From an uncultured bacterium (GTDB lineage Bacteria; Bacillota; Clostridia; Oscillospirales; Oscillospiraceae), in assembly GCA_905215425.1 (NCBI GenBank), contig CAJMQD010000015.1:1-9966 (forward strand): a stretch of 9,966 bases of DNA, read 5' to 3'. The position numbers and the translations under genes were made by a program. Shown here in pieces: positions 5,458 to 9,966 of the stretch. The first letter of the stretch is position 1; each line of letters opens with the position of its first letter. Under the pieces are notes generated by a model. That model was not told the origin of the DNA, made no database searches, and worked only from the letters and a program-made list of their open reading frames with translations.

Positions 5458-6003
5458 TTACTCGCAGAAGGTCAGCAGCTGCTCCACCGACTTTCTCTTG
5501 GGGGCGGCGGGCGTCTCGTCGGGATACCCGAAGGGGATCAGCGCCACAACCTCCTCGTTTTCAGGGATGTGCAGGGCCTGGGCCACCATCTCCGGGTCGA
5601 ATACGCCCATGATCACGGTGCCCACGCCATAGGCATAGGCCGCCAGGCAGAAGGTCTGGGCCGCTGCGCCCACGTCAAACATCAGCCAGCTTCCGCCCCG
5701 CTGGGTGGTGCTGCTGCCGTCCTTCTCCATTCCGCTGCGGCCCTTCACCGCCGTCAGCACCGCCAAATGGTGGGCACGCTCCAATGTGCAGGCGGTGGAG
5801 GTGAATCCCAGGGTGCAGTCCCGGGCGATATGCTCTTTGATCTTGGCGTCATCGCACACATAGTAGCGGGTCACCTGGGTGTTCTTCCAGGACGGGGCAT
5901 AGGCCGCCGCCCCTACGATCTTCTCCACTGTGTCCCGGTCCACTTTTTCCGCTTTGAATTGCCGCACGCTGCGGCGGCCGGTGATCAGTTCCAATGCTTC
6001 CAT
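5458..6003 (-). CDS. Nitroreductase-family flavoprotein
   Basis: 181 aa, a small FMN enzyme of the nitroreductase fold, presumably a cytosolic dimer using NAD(P)H. The physiological substrate cannot be read from sequence. Features seen are RRSVRQF at 10-16 (the FMN-phosphate arginine/serine motif), APSWKNTQ at 36-43 (the family's A-P-S-x-x-N-x-Q pattern), GVGTVIMGV at 126-134, and PFGYPDETPAAPKRK at 157-171, the usual C-terminal signature. The ATG has AAGGAG seven bases upstream. It starts only 26 nt beyond the T-tract of the gap terminator and no promoter fits in between, so it may depend on read-through from gap or on a promoter overlapping the hairpin. A substrate-specific name would be a guess. 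Confidence 0.9.
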   Translation of the reverse strand: MEALELITGRRSVRQFKAEKVDRDTVEKIVGAAAYAPSWKNTQVTRYYVCDDAKIKEHIARDCTLGFTSTACTLERAHHLAVLTAVKGRSGMEKDGSSTTQRGGSWLMFDVGAAAQTFCLAAYAYGVGTVIMGVFDPEMVAQALHIPENEEVVALIPFGYPDETPAAPKRKSVEQLLTFCE

Positions 6004-6029
6004 ACGGTTTCTCCTTTTCTGTCTGCTGT

Positions 6030-6061
6030 AAAAAAAGGAGCGCCGCCTGTGGCGGCGCTCC
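6030..6061 (-). terminator. Strong intrinsic terminator after gap
   Basis: A perfect 11-bp stem (GGAGCGCCGCC at 6037-6047 with 6051-6061) with a 3-nt loop is followed on the minus strand by seven T residues (6036-6030). It begins 15 nt past the gap stop codon. Confidence 0.92.
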
Positions 6062-6076
6062 GGTCAGAAAACGCTC

Positions 6077-7486
<1,410 letters not shown>

Positions 7487-7515
7487 TTGTTCTGATTGCC
7501 AAAATTTGTTATACT
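7487..7515 (+). promoter_or_regulatory. Promoter of the kinase-like gene
   Basis: -10 TATACT at 7510-7515 preceded by TGT (an extended -10), a 17-nt spacer, and a weak -35 TTGTTC at 7487-7492. The start is near 7522, leaving a leader of about 90 nt. A GCGG/CCGC stem abuts the GGGAGG ribosome binding site. Confidence 0.55.
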
Positions 7516-7612
7516 GGTTAAACTTTGGCGATATACCCCGTTCCCAATTGCGGCAACACTATTACCGCACCCCCGAAAAAGAAAAAGCGGCCTATACCGC
7601 GGGAGGTTTTTC

Positions 7613-8674
7613 ATGTCCCAACTGCCCACTTCCACCCTGGATCAGATCCCTCAGGCCGCCTTCGATTTGAATCAAGGCGCGGTCTCCGCCCTGAATCCTG
7701 CCGCCAAACGTCTGCTCCCTGGGCTGGAGCCCGGCGACCCGGCCCCCATCCCCCTGCCTGACGGGGAGGAGGGCTGCGTACAATCCGGGCAGTTCACCTG
7801 GGGGCAAAACAGCTTCTCCTTCTCCATGGTCTGCCGGCCGGAGGGCTCCAGAGTCCTGTTCTCTCCCGCGCCCCAGGCCGCCCTCACCTCGCCGCAGATG
7901 GACGGCTTCCTCCAGCAGATGCGGCAGGTACAGGGGGATATGCTCCTGGAGTTCCAGCGCCTGAGCCGCCCCCTGGAGCGCCGGGGCGACAACGAGGTCC
8001 AGTATCAGCTGGCCGCCTTCCGCCAGAGCTTCTATCGGATGTGCCGGCTAAACCGAAACATGGAGTATCTCTACCGGGCCCAGCGGGGGGAGATCCACTT
8101 TCACCCCGTAGTCATGGACCTGACCGCCCTGTGCAGCCGCCTGTCTGAAGAGGCCGGCACCCTGCTCAGCGAAGGGGGCGTGGCCCTGACCTACCGGGCA
8201 GGCGCCTCCTCCCTCCTGGCCCCCGGCGACCCGGAGCTGCTGCCCCTGGCCCTGCTGGGCCTTCTGTCCAACGCAGCCAAAAACACCCCCCAGGGGACGC
8301 TGCTGCTGCGTCTGCTCCAGCGGCCCGGCCAGGCTATCATCCTGCTGCGGCAAGGGGGCGCCCTGTCCCAGCGTCAGCTGGACGAGCTGCTCAGCCTGAC
8401 CACCGAGGCCCAGATCCCCCTGCCCACCCAGGGGGCCGGGATGGGGCTGTCCGTGATTCAGCATGTCGTGTCTCTCCACCGGGGCGTGCTCTTGTGGCGG
8501 CCCAACGAGGACGGCCTGCTGGCCGCCGTCTGCCTGCCCACCGGGCCGCTGCCCGCCCCCTCCATCCCGGTGCGCACGCCGATCCTCAATACCAGCGGCG
8601 GGCTGTCCCCCACCCTGCTGGAGCTGTGCGACGTGCTCCCGGTCTCCTCCTTCGACCGGGCCAGCCTGGACTGA
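7613..8674 (+). CDS. Soluble histidine-kinase-like ATPase-domain protein with degenerate core motifs
   Basis: 353 aa with no membrane segment or signal peptide. Residues 8-75 look like a small PAS-type sensor region (DLNQGAVSALNPAAKRLLPG at 18-37). Residues 95-185 resemble the helical dimerisation domain, but the expected H-E-L-R-T-P box is replaced by EFQRLSRPL (113-121), with no histidine. Residues 205-311 form the ATPase part: the N box LLSNAAKNTP (217-226) keeps its asparagine (N220), and the G2 box GAGMGLSVIQ (274-283) is good. The G1 box, normally D-x-G-x-G, reads RQGGALS (246-252) with no aspartate. The 43-residue C-terminal tail is of unknown role. GGGAGG lies six bases before the ATG. 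No response regulator is adjacent. It is likely a regulatory or scaffolding relative of sensor kinases. Confidence 0.75.
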   Translation: MSQLPTSTLDQIPQAAFDLNQGAVSALNPAAKRLLPGLEPGDPAPIPLPDGEEGCVQSGQFTWGQNSFSFSMVCRPEGSRVLFSPAPQAALTSPQMDGFLQQMRQVQGDMLLEFQRLSRPLERRGDNEVQYQLAAFRQSFYRMCRLNRNMEYLYRAQRGEIHFHPVVMDLTALCSRLSEEAGTLLSEGGVALTYRAGASSLLAPGDPELLPLALLGLLSNAAKNTPQGTLLLRLLQRPGQAIILLRQGGALSQRQLDELLSLTTEAQIPLPTQGAGMGLSVIQHVVSLHRGVLLWRPNEDGLLAAVCLPTGPLPAPSIPVRTPILNTSGGLSPTLLELCDVLPVSSFDRASLD

Positions 8675-8690
8675 ACCGCATACGCCTTCC

Positions 8691-8715
8691 CGCCCCCGGA
8701 AGCTCTCCGGGGGCG
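8691..8715 (+). terminator. Hairpin after the kinase-like gene, weak terminator
   Basis: A perfect 10-bp stem (CGCCCCCGGA at 8691-8700 with TCCGGGGGCG at 8706-8715) with a 5-nt loop lies 16 nt past the stop codon. The following bases (ATGTTCGTCC) are not a proper T-tract, so termination may be partial. Confidence 0.5.
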
Positions 8716-8748
8716 ATGTTCGTCCCCGCCGGCCCCCATACTTTTCCC

Positions 8749-8777
8749 TTGACTTGCCCAGACAGCCAGTTTAAAAT
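8749..8777 (+). promoter_or_regulatory. Promoter of the DUF1846 gene
   Basis: -35 TTGACT at 8749-8754, a 17-nt spacer, and -10 TAAAAT at 8772-8777. Each hexamer is one base from the sigma-A consensus. The start is near 8784, giving a leader of about 57 nt before the ATG. Confidence 0.8.
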
Positions 8778-8840
8778 ATAAGGTAATTGTGTTTTTATCC
8801 CGAAAACAGGTAAAGATAGAGAATATTAGGGGGCGCTCTC

Positions 8841-9966
8841 ATGTCCAAGATCGGTTTTGATAATGAAATGTACCTTCAGCTTCAGTCCCAGCATATCCGC
8901 GACCGCATCGCCCAGTTCGGCGGTAAGCTCTACTTGGAGTTCGGCGGCAAGCTGTTTGACGACTTTCACGCTTCCCGGGTTCTGCCGGGGTTCGAGCCGG
9001 ACAGCAAGATCCGGATGCTGGCCAAAATGAAGGACAATGCAGAGGTTATCATCGCCATCAACGCCGGCGACATCGAGAAAAACAAAGTCCGGGGCGACCT
9101 GGGCATCACCTATGACAGCGATGTGCTCCGCCTGATCGACGCCTTCCGCTCCATGGACCTGTATGTGGGCAGCGTAGTGGTCACCCGGTACACCGGCCAG
9201 ACCGCCGCCGACGCGTTCCAGAAGCGGCTGGAGGGCCTGGGGATCAAGGTCTACCGCCACTATCCCATTGAGGGCTACCCCCACAACATCGCCCACATCG
9301 TCAGCGACGAGGGGTTTGGCCGCAACGACTATATCGAGACCACCCGCCCCCTGGTGGTGGTCACCGCCCCCGGCCCCGGCAGCGGGAAAATGGCCACCTG
9401 CCTGTCTCAGCTGTACCACGACTATAAGCGGGGCATCGCCGCGGGCTACGCCAAGTTCGAGACCTTCCCCATCTGGAACCTGCCCCTGAAGCACCCGGTA
9501 AATCTGGCCTACGAGGCCGCCACCGCCGACCTGGACGACGTGAACATGATCGACCCCTTCCATCTTCAGGCCTACGGCCAGACCACGGTAAACTACAACC
9601 GGGACGTGGAGGTCTTCCCCGTCCTTGCCGCCATGTTCGAGAAGATCACCGGCAGCTGCCCCTATAAGTCCCCCACCGACATGGGCGTAAATATGGCGGG
9701 CAACTGCATCGTGGACGACGAGGCCTGCCGTCAGGCCGCCGGGCAGGAGATCGTCCGCCGGTACTACGACGCCCTGTGTGACCGCCGCCAGGGCAAAGGG
9801 GAGGATGAAGCGGTATTCAAGCTGGAGCTGCTGATGCAGCAGGCGGGCGTCACCACAGCCATCCGCCCCGTGGTGGCCGCCGCCAAGCAGGCCGCCCAGA
9901 CCACCGGCGAGCCCGCTAGGGCCATCCAGCTGCCCGACGAGAACATTGTCATCGGCAAAACCTCCG
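8841..9966 (+). CDS. DUF1846 (UPF0371) family protein, N-terminal part
   Basis: The first 375 residues are in the window and the frame is still open at its end. The family is usually about 490-500 aa, so roughly three quarters is present. I recognise it from [20 protein letters not shown] (19-38), the [16 protein letters not shown] stretch (77-92), the glycine-rich [14 protein letters not shown] (174-187), [20 protein letters not shown] (209-228) and [14 protein letters not shown] (277-290). The glycine-rich loop resembles a nucleotide-binding loop but is not a standard Walker A. As far as I know, a structure exists for a family member but the biochemical function is not established, and none is claimed here. 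No membrane segment is seen. AGGGGG lies seven bases before the ATG at 8841. It has its own promoter, so it need not be co-expressed with the kinase-like gene. Confidence 0.9.
   Translation, partial: MSKIGFDNEMYLQLQSQHIRDRIAQFGGKLYLEFGGKLFDDFHASRVLPGFEPDSKIRMLAKMKDNAEVIIAINAGDIEKNKVRGDLGITYDSDVLRLIDAFRSMDLYVGSVVVTRYTGQTAADAFQKRLEGLGIKVYRHYPIEGYPHNIAHIVSDEGFGRNDYIETTRPLVVVTAPGPGSGKMATCLSQLYHDYKRGIAAGYAKFETFPIWNLPLKHPVNLAYEAATADLDDVNMIDPFHLQAYGQTTVNYNRDVEVFPVLAAMFEKITGSCPYKSPTDMGVNMAGNCIVDDEACRQAAGQEIVRRYYDALCDRRQGKGEDEAVFKLELLMQQAGVTTAIRPVVAAAKQAAQTTGEPARAIQLPDENIVIGKTS

Overview
The window looks like chromosomal DNA from a GC-rich, endospore-forming Firmicute of the class Clostridia. An Oscillospiraceae-like gut anaerobe (Flavonifractor, Pseudoflavonifractor or Intestinimonas type) is my best guess, but this is inferred from the gene set, base composition and 16S start, not from a search. 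The evidence is a GerA-type spore germination operon, a Firmicute-style 16S 5' end, strong AGGAGG ribosome binding sites, and GC-rich genes separated by AT-rich control regions.

Layout. From 1 to 7087 everything recognisable reads on the minus strand. Its last element is the first 47 nt of a 16S rRNA gene (1-47), preceded by a leader with a boxA-like element and four tandem sigma-A-type promoters (243-600), three of them spaced 96-97 bp apart. Upstream is a compact three-gene germinant receptor operon in the order gerA subunit (4331-2817), Ger(x)C subunit (2820-1777, GTG start), GerB-type permease (1766-711). No terminator is visible between it and the rRNA promoters. Next comes a non-coding segment (about 4388-4702) holding two diverged copies of one module. 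Each copy has a promoter-like block, about 100 nt of RNA-like sequence and a perfect hairpin with a T-tract on the minus strand. These are best read as twin small RNA genes and are the most novel item here. Further upstream are tadA (5237-4794), a nitroreductase (6003-5458) and glyceraldehyde-3-phosphate dehydrogenase (7087-6077), separated by clear intrinsic terminators.

From about 7487 onward the genes read on the plus strand. A soluble histidine-kinase-like protein with a degenerate core (7613-8674) diverges from gap. It is followed, from its own strong promoter, by the 5' three-quarters of a DUF1846/UPF0371 gene (8841 to the window edge).

How the parts relate. The ger genes form one translationally coupled unit (4-nt overlap, then a 10-nt gap) encoding all three subunits of a germinant receptor. 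The housekeeping genes (gap, tadA, 16S) are independent units. The two small RNA candidates lie directly upstream of the ger operon and carry conserved CU-rich stretches complementary to ribosome binding sites. Copy A can pair across the gerB-type start region over 20 positions with one mismatch, counting G-U pairs. A regulatory link to germination is therefore a testable hypothesis, not an established fact.
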